Assembly (NCBI GenBank): GCA_030849075.1
Contig: JASAOO010003410.1
Location: forward strand, 1-56,637
Direction: 5' to 3'
From: Zelonia costaricensis
Lineage: Eukaryota > Euglenozoa > Kinetoplastea > Trypanosomatida > Trypanosomatidae
DNA length: 56,637 nt
Shown: positions 41,298 through 51,685 of the stretch, one piece after another
Position numbering within the stretch: position 1 is the stretch's first letter
How the letters are laid out: every line of letters starts with the position of its first letter
Notes under the pieces: model-generated
What the model was told of the DNA's origin: nothing
Databases searched by the model: none
Seen by the model: only the letters and a program-made list of their open reading frames with translations
Program-made: the position numbers and the translations under genes

Positions 41298-44200
41298 GAC
41301 GATGCCCGCCCCACTCCTCTCACTTCCTCGCCGAGATGCGTTGCACGACCGCGCGCTGCAGCGGATGCCGCCCGTGCGTGCGCACCCTTGCTCCTCTACC
41401 TCCGCCTCCGCACCGCCTCGCGAGGGAACGTCACGGGGCAGGCAAAGGCGCGGGTTCGCCCTCTCCGCGGCAGAGGAGTCGACGACGCGTAAGTCAACAC
41501 TGACTTGAACGCGCGTCCTGCCGTGGCGACCCCACCGGGGTGCCGGGGAGGTGAGCGGGCGAGGGAGGGTGCGCGCGCGAAGCAAGGCGGTCGTGCAAGC
41601 AGCCCGCAGGGTGCGGCGTGCCGTCGCACAGCATGGCGGTGCCGAAAGGGAGAGTCGCACACGCACACGCACACATGCGGCAGGGGGGGAGAGAGGGAGA
41701 AGAGGAGAGCGGCATGACGATGCGTGCGAAGCGACTGCGTGGACACGTGTGTGGCTGTGTAGAGCTAGAGAGGGGGGTGAGGGGAAGCCAGCAAGAGCCG
41801 CCACGCCCGTGCCCGCCCACACACCGAGCGAGGTGCGTGGCGAGCAGCAGGCGGTGGACGGCACGGGACGGAGGGAGGGCAAAGGTGCACCTCGCGAGGA
41901 CACACACACACACACGCACGCACGCACACAGACAAGACGAACGTAAATCACTGAAAGAAGCACAAAAGAATGGAAGGAGACGGCAAGTGTGACCGCACAG
42001 GCGTCAACTGGCGCAAATCAGAAACAAAGACAGAGGCGAAGAGAAGAAGGGGGGGAAGCGAGAACGGAGGCGCAGGGGTGTGGGGGGGGAGGGGGGGGAC
42101 GGGAAGGAGGGGTGCCCCCCACCCTGCACACGTGAGGAAGGGAGAGAGAGGCGGAGGTAAAGTAGGAAGGGGAAGGTCAGGAAGCAAACGACGGACACGG
42201 AGGGCGCATACGGAAAAGACGAGAAGAAACGTCGAAGACACAATCAACACAAGAAGAAGGCGAGAAGGAAACCAAAAAGGGAAGATAAAAGAAAATGGGC
42301 CACGGCAAGGCGCCGACTCTTGGCGCTGTCGCGTCGCACCAACACACACACACACACACACGCCCACATGCACACGAACGCGCACGGGGATGAGGGTGCA
42401 CTTACAACCAGAGATGAAACGCTGTCGTCATCGCTGGGCGCGTGCACGAACTCAAGACACACACCGAAGTCTGAGGATGTGGGTGTGTGCCCGAGGCGGA
42501 CGCAAGTACGTCGGGCGGGTGAGCAGCCCGTGGGGTGAGGGGAGCGGGGTGCAGGAGAGGGATGAGGTGACTCGATCAGCGTCAGAGAAGTCGAACAGCG
42601 AAGAAAGTAGTGAAGAAGAAGAAGAAAGAAAGCGGAGAGCGCAGTGACCTGCAGCGGAGTCCTCCCCCCCCCCTCCCCCGCTCCACCCCTGGCGCTGGAC
42701 CACGGCGGGGGTGGGGAGACCACCCCGATGATGTGCCCAGTGGGGGAGAGCGGGAGGAAGGGGGGAGGGGGACGCGGCACGACAGCGACGCCGTGCGATA
42801 GCCCATCAGTTGCGCGCACACACACAGAGACAGAGACAGAGAGAACGAAAGGGGTATGAAGCATGTAAGTGCCTTGTCGGCTGCCGCACACCAACACACA
42901 CACGCACACTCAGGCATGTAAGTCAGCGGCGAGGTTCAGAGCGGGAGTGCGAACCTTCTGCATGCCTCCCCCTCCTCCCTTTCTCCCACACGCACGTTCC
43001 CGCATCACGCACACGTGGGGAGGTGAGAGAGAGAGGGGGGAGGGAGGCCACAAGAGGTGGAGAGAGGCGCGAGAACGGCAGCGACACGCGTGCGAGCCGA
43101 CGAGGCCAACACAGGGAGACAGCACGCGAGAGGCAGAGGCGGAGGTGGAGGGAGGCGACACACGCGGCCTGCTGCGTTCCCACGGCACTGCACATACACA
43201 TGTAAACAGCGCCGCCCAGCGAGTGCGTGCCACCGCTTTCCCTCCTTCTCCCTCCGCGTGCTCCCTAACACACACACATACACACACAAACACACATGCT
43301 CCAGCTTGTCGTGCCGCGACCTCCCAACGTCACCTTCTCACTTACGCAGTGCAGGTCGGGGACCTGACGTACGCTGCATGCACATTTGAACCCGCGCCTA
43401 ACGCGACAGCCAACGGATAAAGAAAACGGCATCGGCATGCATCACAGGCACAGTTGTGTGGAGGCGAACGGACACGGCGTCATCGACGAGGGCGGCACCG
43501 GTGGCCCTCTTATCGCGCCACCACATCCCTCCTCGACACTCGCCTGCTCTCTCGCGCTCTCTCCCACCTGCCATCCAACATGCACACACACATATACGCA
43601 ACAGCGCAGTTGCGCGCGGCGCCGGCAAGCACGGCGGAGCGGGTCGTGGGGCGTGGAAAGCGAAGGGGGGAAGGTTCACTGGGAGAGAAACAAGCAGGAG
43701 GGAAGAAGAGCCGATGTGAGCCACGAAAAGGGGGGTGAGTGCACGTGCGCAGCGGCGCTTCCGTGGCACTGGGGAAAAACAAAGAAGAGACATTAAGCGT
43801 CGAGCTTCGCATCTCTGCGTCGCGCATGCACGCACACCGGCACACAGGCTTACACCTCGTCGCACATGCACAAGCACGCGCGCCGAGGCACCAGGCCGCG
43901 GGAAGTGGTCAAGGGGGAGGAGGACGTGCAAGAGGAGCCGCAGCGCTTCCCTACTGATTGCAAGCGCGCGCGCACGCTGCACTTCACGTGCGCACCCCGC
44001 GCGTACACACGCACGGGGTGCGCACGCGAACTCCCCTCCCCTCCAATCCCGGAGGCGACGCGCGGTGGTACGATCTCTTCGCTTGCGTCGGCAAGGCGGA
44101 AGAGGTCGCCGCAGCGCCACTGTCGCCACGGAGCGAGACACGTGCGTCCTACCGACGCCCATCGCGCAGCGGAAGCCCGGCCGCCCACGCCCTCACCCCC

Positions 44201-44425
44201 GGCCGCTCGTGCCATCCTGCACAGCCTACAACACTGGATGCTGCGAGCCCGGGGGAGGGGGGAAAGGAGAAGAGAAGAAGGACGGGGGTGGCAGCGGGGT
44301 GGGGGTGGGGGGAGGGCCTCTCGGACGCGTACGTCCAAGGAAGCCCCCGTAGACGCAAGACGCGCTCGAGCATCACCACACACCGAAGAGGAAGACGCGG
44401 CGAGACACGCGTACTGCAGTGCGAC

Positions 44426-45112
44426 TCACGCGCACTGCGCGATGCGGCCAGTCATTCCGTACGGGTTGTGGCGGTACTTGGACGGCTGGCCCTGGCTGCA
44501 CGTCGCGGAGAAGCGGCAGTCGCAGTGCACGCCGTCCTGCGTGGCCGTCGGCGTGTACAGGTTCGTGTACGACGCGCTGTTGCTGCGCTGGTGGGGCTGC
44601 AGGTACGCCGGCGCCTGCGTCGGGTAGCCGAACTCAGCGCGGCCGTACTCGGTGTAGCACGGGTCGTACTGCGGCGCGTTGTACGGCGACTGGTACATCT
44701 CGCTGCTCGTGTTCTGCTTCGGGAGGGACACCATCACCGTGCGGCGGCGCTGGCGCACCACCGGCGACGTCGGCGCGAGCGGCGACTTGGGCGCCGCGAC
44801 CTCGCAGGCGTCGAGCGGGGCGGAGACGACGCTGCCCGTGACGGAGTTGGTGGACGGCGTGTGCGACTCGACCGCGGTCGTAGCGATGGACACGACCTCC
44901 ACCAGTGCCTCCTTCTGCGGCCCGTCGAGGCGCTGCAGGCCCGTGGCCTTGAGCAGCTCCACGTTGCGGGACTCGGACTGGAGCTCGTGCTCGCCGTGGG
45001 CAAAGGCACAGCGGACGGCGTACGGGCACTCCTCACCCTTGAGGTAGAACTGGCAGAGGCTGGTCTTGTACTTGGAGGGCTTCACCTCGGCGTGCTTGTT
45101 GGCCTTGGGCAT
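44426..45112 (-). CDS. ZC3H12: CCCH zinc-finger RNA-binding protein with HNPY motif (ZC3H12-like)
   Basis: The 228-residue protein has one CCCH finger with C20-x8-C29-x5-C35-x3-H39, preceded by KPSKYKTSLC. The downstream neighbour 52546-55215 has its finger at identical positions. Such fingers bind single-stranded RNA. After it come a helix (ELLKATGLQRL), a Ser/Thr/Pro-rich region with likely phosphosites (RQRRRTVMVSLPK; RSNSAS) and a Tyr/Gln-rich C-terminal part. The C-terminus contains HNPY (215-218), the motif by which trypanosome proteins such as ZC3H11 recruit the MKT1-PBP1 complex that stabilises mRNA. This points to a positive post-transcriptional regulator in the cytoplasm. A second Cys-rich patch (HCDCRFSATC) lies just before HNPY. 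The assignment to ZC3H12 rests on the finger, the HNPY motif and the tandem ZC3H13-like partner. Confidence 0.92.
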   Translation of the reverse strand: MPKANKHAEVKPSKYKTSLCQFYLKGEECPYAVRCAFAHGEHELQSESRNVELLKATGLQRLDGPQKEALVEVVSIATTAVESHTPSTNSVTGSVVSAPLDACEVAAPKSPLAPTSPVVRQRRRTVMVSLPKQNTSSEMYQSPYNAPQYDPCYTEYGRAEFGYPTQAPAYLQPHQRSNSASYTNLYTPTATQDGVHCDCRFSATCSQGQPSKYRHNPYGMTGRIAQCA

Positions 45113-45292
45113 CTTGACTGGCGTTTAAGGGGGGGCGGGGGTCACGAAGGTCAAGCGGTGTGCGTGCGGTGGAGGGGCTTGCGGCGAGGGGATGCGAGAG
45201 GGCGAGGATGAAGGGGGCGGGGGGGGAAGGTACTCGACAGGGCGCGAACAGGTGAAGGCGAGAATCAAAGGCGGGAAACAAAACTGCGAACA

Positions 45293-45490
45293 CTCACGCA
45301 AACACCGGCGGGGCGAGGGGGAACGCGAACGGGAAACGAAGACAGAGGGGAGAGAAAACACAGAAGTGACAAAGACGAGGAGGGGGAGGCACACAGGCGC
45401 AGGTGGAAGACACGGGCGGCACGGAAGGTAGAGAGGAAGGCAGGGAGAAGACAAGAGAGAAGAGAAGAGAAGAGAAGAGAAGAGAAGAGA
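45293..45490 (-). promoter_or_regulatory. Candidate trans-splice zone for the ZC3H12-like gene: long AG-exclusion tract
   Basis: From 45491 to 45295 the minus strand contains no AG dinucleotide (no CT on the plus strand) and is strongly pyrimidine-rich. It opens with a pentameric TTCTC repeat (45455-45490). The first AG is at 45294-45293, which would give a 5' UTR of 180 nt. This is the clearest acceptor-like architecture in the window. Confidence 0.5.
45455..45490. repeat. GAGAA pentamer tandem repeat (about 7 units)
   Basis: A tandem of 5-nt units on the plus strand gives a perfectly periodic pyrimidine tract (TTCTC) in the transcript, at the distal end of the AG-free zone before the ZC3H12-like gene. 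Confidence 0.9.
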
Positions 45491-46238
45491 GCTTGATAGA
45501 GGGTTGGGTGGATGGCGTTGATGGCCAGTGAATCGCGGAAAGGATCTGAGATGTGCAGTGGCGCCCGTCACGACGGTGGGTGTCGCATGATACGGGGTGT
45601 GCGCGGCGAAGGAAGGACAGATGGAAGAGGCACGGTGGAGAGTTGACTTGCGAAGACGGCGTCGCCAGCGATGCAGGCCGCGCGGGCCCGCCTGCACACA
45701 CGAGAAGCGCCACAGCGAGAGAGCGAGAGGGAGCGGTGGGACTTGCAGCAGCGCCGTGTCCCTCGCTCCGCCGCCGCCTCCTCCTACCTCGGCGGCCGCA
45801 CGTCACACCGCGCCTTCAGGCGTCGCACACAGAGGGTGCCGTGTGCCGCAGCGGCCAAAGTCGCCTCTGCCGCCACTTCTCTACGTTGTGCGGCGGCTTG
45901 TTAGGGGAGGCGGCCTCACGCGCGCACACGTCCGCAGCACGGTGCTCCGGAAGGGGGGGGGTGAGCTGAGCAGCCACGCCGCCGTGGCGAGACCCCAACC
46001 TATTTCTCCTGCTTTTGTGTTCCTTTGTTTTCCTTGTTAGAGCTCGACTTGTTCCTGCTGTGCCTTGGGGCCGGGAGAGGGTTGCCCTCCTCGTGTGCGG
46101 CGACAGGGGAGGAGGATGGCGGGCAGGGGGGGCGGTAACGTCCAAGGAACTGAAGCCCAGCCGGCTCGCCGCACGCTTCAGCCCTTGTGTGTACTTCACC
46201 CGTGGTCTCCCGCGACTCATCTTCGCCCACCGCGTCGA

Positions 46239-46260
46239 ACACACACACACACACACACAC
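46239..46260. repeat. (AC)11 microsatellite
   Basis: An uninterrupted AC run in the non-coding region upstream of the ZC3H12-like gene. Confidence 0.9.
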
Positions 46261-47327
46261 GGGCCCACACGCAGAGGACCACACCATCACCACTGGTGGG
46301 AGAGAAGCGTGCGATGCCCGGGGACTGCGTCAGACGAGGAAAGAAAGAGAAGATGGCGCACACTCAAGGGAGGGTCGGTGCACACAAGACGCGAAACAAA
46401 CAAAATACAGATAGAAAGAGAAGGACGCGAGCGAGCGCACACGCACTCATGGACACCGTCACACGCACCAGTCCACAGACACACACACATGCAAGCTCAA
46501 TCAATCTTTCACATGCGCACTTGCGCTTACGGTCGCCCTTTGGTCGTCACGGCCATTCACACGAGCGCACCACGGTGGTGTCGTGGCGTGGCGCCACACA
46601 AGCAAGACAGGCAGAGGGAAGACGCGCACGACCCGCTTACGCCGGTCGCTTAGAGAAACACGCGCACACGCACACACGTGCAAAGAGGTGAGAAGCAGAA
46701 AGTCAGAAACAGATAGAGACGCATATGCACGCGATTGAAGGACGCGCACCCACGCACACACGCACACGCACTCGTCCAGTGTCCGTCCGCCACCAACCCT
46801 TTTGTCACGCTGTGTACTCGAGAAGGCGCGGGAACGGCGATGTGCATCCTCGTGGCGGGCCACGCCGTGCCTCGTCTCGCGGGCTGCTGCGCGACCCTTT
46901 TCGCTGTGCAGATGCGTCCTCTCTCTCCCTCCCTCTGTCGCTTCATTTCTTGCTACTCTTTGTGTTTGTGCACTGTCCGCGATGCGGTGGCGGTCATACG
47001 TGCGCCTGCGCGTGGAGTGGCGTAGCGGTCCGCGCAGAGGAACAGGAGGGAAGGGCGGGCAACAGCACGTCTCGCGCAGTCGCAGGGAGCTGCGCGTGTG
47101 TTTGGAGAAAGAAGAGGAGGGGGTGGCATGGGGGGGAAGAGGCGTCAAGAGGCACAGACAAGGAGGTTGGGCGGGCTGCAGCAGCAGCACCACACGTGAC
47201 GTGCGCGAATACCGCGCGCTGTCCTTCGTGAGACGCCGGCGTGGTGTGAGGAGGGGTAGGGGCATAACGAAAGGGAGGGGTGACCCCCCCCCCGCACAGC
47301 ACGGTTCTCACGTCGAGTGTTCACTGC

Positions 47328-47358
<31 letters not shown>

Positions 47359-47518
47359 ACATCGACACGGCGCACCAGCAGCCGTTGCCTTCCTTCTCCG
47401 CCCGGTCGAGGTGCACTTACGTGCAAGCTTGACACCTGCTGCGTCTCGCGGCGCGGAGTGGGGAGAGGCCCGGTGGGAGTGGAGGTGCGGATGGAGCGAA
47501 GCCGTGTGCTGTGTACAG

Positions 47519-47559
<41 letters not shown>
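47328..47559. repeat. Paired (CA)13 and (TG)19 microsatellites in inverted arrangement
   Basis: CA spans 47328-47354 and TG spans 47522-47559, with 167 nt between. The two are complementary and could pair over about 27 bp in the transcript. A further CA-rich stretch lies at 47668-47716. Confidence 0.88.
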
Positions 47560-47560
<1 letters not shown>

Positions 47561-48853
47561 AGTCTGAGGTGCCCGTGGCCTACCCCGGAGAGGAAAACGC
47601 AGAGAAAGAAAAAAAGGAAACACGTACACGTCGAACAAGGAAAAGGCGCAGCAGTCAAATCTCATGTACACACATGCACACACATGTACACACACACACA
47701 CGCACACACACACACAAGTTCGCCCACAAACACGCGTGTATATATAACTAGATATAGAGGCCGATCCATACAAGATTATATAGAGGGAAACGAGCAGCCT
47801 AGCGTGGCACTTCACGGAGCACGGCAAGACGAGGCCCCTGCAGAGCTGGGGGACGCGCCTCGAGGGTTGAACAGCGCCGTGAGCGGGGGGAGGAGGAGGA
47901 GGAGGGTGGTGGTGATCGTCATCGGCGTCCCCCGCAGCGGGCTTTTTTTTCTCTTTTCTCGGTGTTCGGTGTTGTGTTGTTTGGCTGGTATGTGCGTGTG
48001 TGTGTGCGTGCCCTTTGAGGGCGTGGGTACAGCTGCGACGGTGGAGGTTGGGCGAGTCGGTCTCCTGCCGCCAACAGGACGCAGACGAGCAAAGCCAGAA
48101 GACACGGGGATGGACGCGGGGGGGAGGGACAAGTGACGCGGCGGCACAACAGGGCAAGTAAAACACGCGAAGCCGCAGACGGGTAGGAAGGAGGTGAAGG
48201 CAGCGAAGAAGCGGAGCAACACAGAGAAAAAGAAAGCGTGTGTGTTAGCGCGTGTGTGCGTGTGTGCGTGTGCCTCGCGATGCTGTTAGGACTCTGCGAG
48301 CGCGGCGGCCGCTGCCGCATGCGAGGATCTGCGACGCTGGTGAGTCGCCGTCTCCAGCGGCACACCCACGCATCAGCGGGTGGGGGAGAAACGGGTGCAC
48401 ATGTGTGCGTACATGACCCCCCAGTCTGCACGGCGAAGAAGAGAAAGACAACACGTGTCGCTGCGGCTGCGCCTTGGCATCTCAGTCGCGTGCCGCTTCG
48501 CATCGGCGCACCACAGACGCACACGCAAACACGGACGTGCAACACACACGCAGCAAAGCGTACCTCGGCGCGTACACAGCGCTGACGGAGATACAAAGAG
48601 AGAGAAGGTCTTCCGTGTCGGGTGGAGAGAAGTGGGGTGCATTCGCGTACGCGCACACACACGCACGGGCCGCCCCGACTTTCCCAACACACCGCGCCCC
48701 ACCCCACCACGCAAGCAAAGGAGAAAGGAGGAAAGGAAGAGAAGTGGGAAAGGGGCGCGGGGCTTGGACAAGTGAGGCAACATCGTCAATCAAGACGCAC
48801 GTGAAAGAACAGGGCTCAAGGCAGGAAGAGAAGGTCCTGTGTAGTGTGTGTGC

Positions 48854-49004
48854 GTGTGTGTGTGTGTGTGTCTGTGTGTGTCTGTGTGTGGTGGAAACGC
48901 CGCACACGCAGACCGCGGACGAAAGTGCTGAGGCGTTGTGGGACGGCGTCGGAGGGGGATTGGGTCCGCATAGGGACACTCGCACAAACACACACACACA
49001 CACA
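48854..49004. repeat. Paired TG and CA microsatellites in inverted arrangement
   Basis: TG spans 48854-48870 and CA spans 48988-49004, with about 117 nt between. The runs are complementary over 17 bp. Confidence 0.8.
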
Positions 49005-50032
49005 TAAACAAGGCGCAGACAAGGCACAAGCACTTTGCGGCTGCGACGGGGGTTGAGCACCACAACCCGCGGGGCGGGACGCAGTGGAAACGAAGAGGGT
49101 GTGGGTGGAATAACAAAGGTGGAGAAGATAGAGGAGGAGGAAGGTGGAGGTGGCGCCACGGCCACACACCCGCAAACACACGCACACGCGTACACACACA
49201 CACACACACCGACGCGGCGAGACGCGTCAGGGCGGGGGAGGGGGGAGGCTCGGATTCAAAGCGAAGGCGAAGGGCAAACAAGAAGAAAAGAAAACACAGA
49301 AAAGAAGAGGAGAGACAAGACAGGAACTGTGTAAATAATGCGAAAGGAGGGGCGCGCCACCCAGCATGGCCGTCCTGGTGCGAACTGTGTGTGGAAGTGC
49401 TGCAGTGAACGTGGTGGCGGAAGGTGGGCTGCCCGTCGGTGGCGAAGTCGCACTCTCGCACGGCACCTCAGAAAGGGCGCAGTGGCGGAGTAGCCCCTGT
49501 TCATTTATCGAACGCCGCCGCCCACCGGCAGATGCGGCGCCGACATGTGCGTGTGGAAAGGGGGGGGCGGGGGGAGAAGTGAGGCCCACGTGAGCCATCG
49601 CTTGATGTACACGGCGCCCTCGCCGCCTTCGTCCCCCTCCCCGCTGCCACCGTCGAAGGTCTGCACCACGGGCAGCCCATCACCGCGACGAGGGAGGGGG
49701 AGGGGCGCACAGAAACAAAGGTGGAAAGCGGCAACAGGAACACACAGGGAACGCAGGAAAGTGAGAGAGGCTTCGAAGAAGTGGCTCGCAGCGACGCGCC
49801 CCACAAACGCGACACACACACACACACGCGCGCGCTCCCGCTCACCTACGCACGTACACACCATTGCTTGGGGGTGCGCGGCGGGGGGGGGGGCGAGAAA
49901 CGAAGGGGTCGATGTTGAAGTGTGCGGAGGAGGCGGGAGGGGAAAGCCAATGAAGATGTGCGGCCCGTGCGGCGCTCTATCTGCGGCGCACCCTTACAGG
50001 CACGCTGCCACACGCACGCGACTGCGACGCGG

Positions 50033-50034
<2 letters not shown>

Positions 50035-50083
<49 letters not shown>

Positions 50084-50091
50084 ACACACAC
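50035..50091. repeat. (CA)22 microsatellite with interrupted extension
   Basis: This is the longest dinucleotide run in the window: CA at 50035-50078, a one-base interruption (TA), then CA to 50091. A (TG)7 run at 50316-50329 is complementary to it. Confidence 0.95.
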
Positions 50092-50671
50092 GCAGCCCTC
50101 CTTTCCACCCTCTGCGTCGTGACACCCCAAAGGCCGGGGCCGGGGGAGGGGGGGCTGCACCACCGTGCAGCAATGCGTCGCTGCGGCCTTCGCAAAAGGC
50201 AGCACTTGAAAAGAGAAGAGAGAAGAGTTCACCACGACTGCGGTCGCCGTTGCCATCGGAACGTGCACGCACTCGCGGGCCCAAAAATGCCCACCTGAGA
50301 GGACGCCTGTTTTACTGTGTGTGTGTGTGGGTGTGGGTGTTGCCGTGCAGCATGGCATCGATGCGTGTGACGGAGGAACGAGTTGCGCGGGTGGACGACG
50401 TCACGGTACAGGCACGCCTCTGAGAATCAAGTGGACGTAGTGCTGCGCAGGAGAGAGGCGCCCAGCCTTCTTGTCGCGCCACCTGTTCCCTATTCCCAAT
50501 AGATGCACGTACATCGACGCACCCACCCACCACCGACCCGCTCTGCAGCGCTCGCCTCGACGCGGAGCCAGTTACCAGGGCCGCGTCGGAGCTGAACGAA
50601 ACCCGCACGCTGCAAGAGAGGTGGGAGGTGAGTGCACAACGGTGGGGGGCCCCCACGTTGCGCCATCACAG

Positions 50672-50692
50672 ACACACACACACACACACACA
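50672..50692. repeat. (CA)10 microsatellite
   Basis: A CA run in the 3' flank of the 190-residue gene, about 420 nt beyond its stop codon. Confidence 0.9.
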
Positions 50693-51112
50693 TGCACACA
50701 TGCACAGGGTAGCAGGCACACACCAGTGTGCAGCGGGGGGACCCGAGCCGCACGGCGGGCTGCAGATCAAAGCTGGCACGTGAGCGGGGGGAGGAGAAAG
50801 TGAAGCGTAGGGAGAGCGCCAAGATGCGGGAAGGACTCGGAAAGGGGGGGGGGCAAGGGCAAGAGTCATCCATGCCCGTCTCCCGCCTCCCACCCCACCC
50901 ACCCGGCCCTTTGACCGCCTTCGCTCCTCAGGCGAGAGACGCGCCAGTCACGCAGTGGGACGCGTCCCTTGTGAGGCCGGCGGATAACGACGCACGCCGT
51001 GGCACCGTGCCACGCACCTCGGCACATCCACTTGCTGCTGTGCGGCCTGGCGCGTCGCTCTGACCGCCCTCTTCCACCACGACGCAATTCCCTCGTCCCG
51101 CTCTGTCGCCGC

Positions 51113-51685
51113 TTAACATCGGCATCCCGACGTCGTACACGTCGTCGTACACATCGTCGTCATCGTCATCACCGGCATCGGGGCCGTGAGCTTCACGGGG
51201 GGCAGGCCCAGCGGGATGTACATGGAGTCTCCGAAGAGGACCGCGGGGGTTGCGGCGGCGGTGGTGGTGGCCCTCGTGGATGTCTTGGCAGCCGGCGCCT
51301 CCTCCGCAGGCACAGGGCCGCTGGTCGTGAGGCCGCTGCGTGGCAGCGGGCGGAGCGCTGGCACGGTGTTGCGGGTGAGCAGCGGGGGGAGCTTGAACTG
51401 GCCGCACATGCAGTGGGCCTTGTCGAGGCAATAGCAGGCGCCGGAGGGGGGTATGGGCACGGCGGTGGTGGGCTGCGGGGCGAGGCGCAGGGAGCGGCGC
51501 ACGTCCGCGTCGCTGAAGTCGACCTCGCTGTCCTCCTCCGACTCGTTCGACGAGACGTGCTGGCACTCGGTGGAGGTGAAGTGGCCGTCATCGAGGAACT
51601 CCATGAGGGAGTGCAGCTTCAGCGGGACGTCGGTGTAGTCCTCGGGCTCCTCCTCCACGAGGTACGGGCGTGTGGCGAAGGCCAT
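51113..51685 (-). CDS. Hypothetical 190-residue protein between the two CCCH zinc-finger genes
   Basis: I do not recognise a family. The first 60 residues look protein-like and acidic (LVEEEPEDYTDVPLK, LMEFLDDGHF, then a Ser/Glu/Asp block SSNESEEDSEVDFSDAD at about 45-61 with casein-kinase-2-type sites). A Cys/His patch CYCLDKAHCMCGQFKLPP (about 84-101) could bind metal but matches no standard finger. The second half is Ala/Thr/Pro-rich with GDSMYIPLGLPP (about 152-163). The C-terminal 20 residues (Met/Thr/Cys) are read from a TCG/ACG-type repeat at 51125-51175 and may be variable. There is no membrane span or signal. A very long pyrimidine tract lies directly upstream, which supports expression. 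The position between two RNA-binding regulators suggests, but does not prove, a related role. Confidence 0.7.
   Translation of the reverse strand: MAFATRPYLVEEEPEDYTDVPLKLHSLMEFLDDGHFTSTECQHVSSNESEEDSEVDFSDADVRRSLRLAPQPTTAVPIPPSGACYCLDKAHCMCGQFKLPPLLTRNTVPALRPLPRSGLTTSGPVPAEEAPAAKTSTRATTTAAATPAVLFGDSMYIPLGLPPVKLTAPMPVMTMTTMCTTTCTTSGCRC

Larger units (their letters stand above)
35562..44425. other. 8.9 kb inter-genic region between ZC3H12-like and DDX27-like genes
   Basis: By position this is mostly the 3' flank of the ZC3H12-like gene, plus the helicase 5' flank. It holds CA-rich patches (40774-40815, 42341-42361, 43270-43297), a (CCA)11 run at 41265-41297, an (AT)5 island at 40437-40447 and the 12-mer at 36730-36741 that recurs at 47745. 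Minus-strand open frames such as 38843-40153 and 40328-41065 give Cys/Ser/Pro/Val-rich low-complexity translation only. I find no supportable gene; the size suggests a very long 3' UTR or undetected non-coding RNA. Confidence 0.5.
45113..51112. other. 6.0 kb inter-genic region between the 190-residue gene and the ZC3H12-like gene
   Basis: The left 0.4 kb is the 5' flank of the ZC3H12-like gene with a strong splice tract. The rest is the probable 3' flank of the 190-residue gene. It is rich in CA/TG runs (46239-46260, 47328-47354, 47522-47559, 48854-48870, 48988-49004, 50035-50078, 50316-50329, 50672-50692) and has an AT-rich island at 47738-47790. Frames give Arg/Thr/His- or Cys/Val-rich repeat translations only. 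No gene seen. Confidence 0.5.

Noticed and set aside
50035..50091. Regular repeats that might suggest a CRISPR-like array
   Set aside because: A plain CA microsatellite with no spacers, in a eukaryotic genome.
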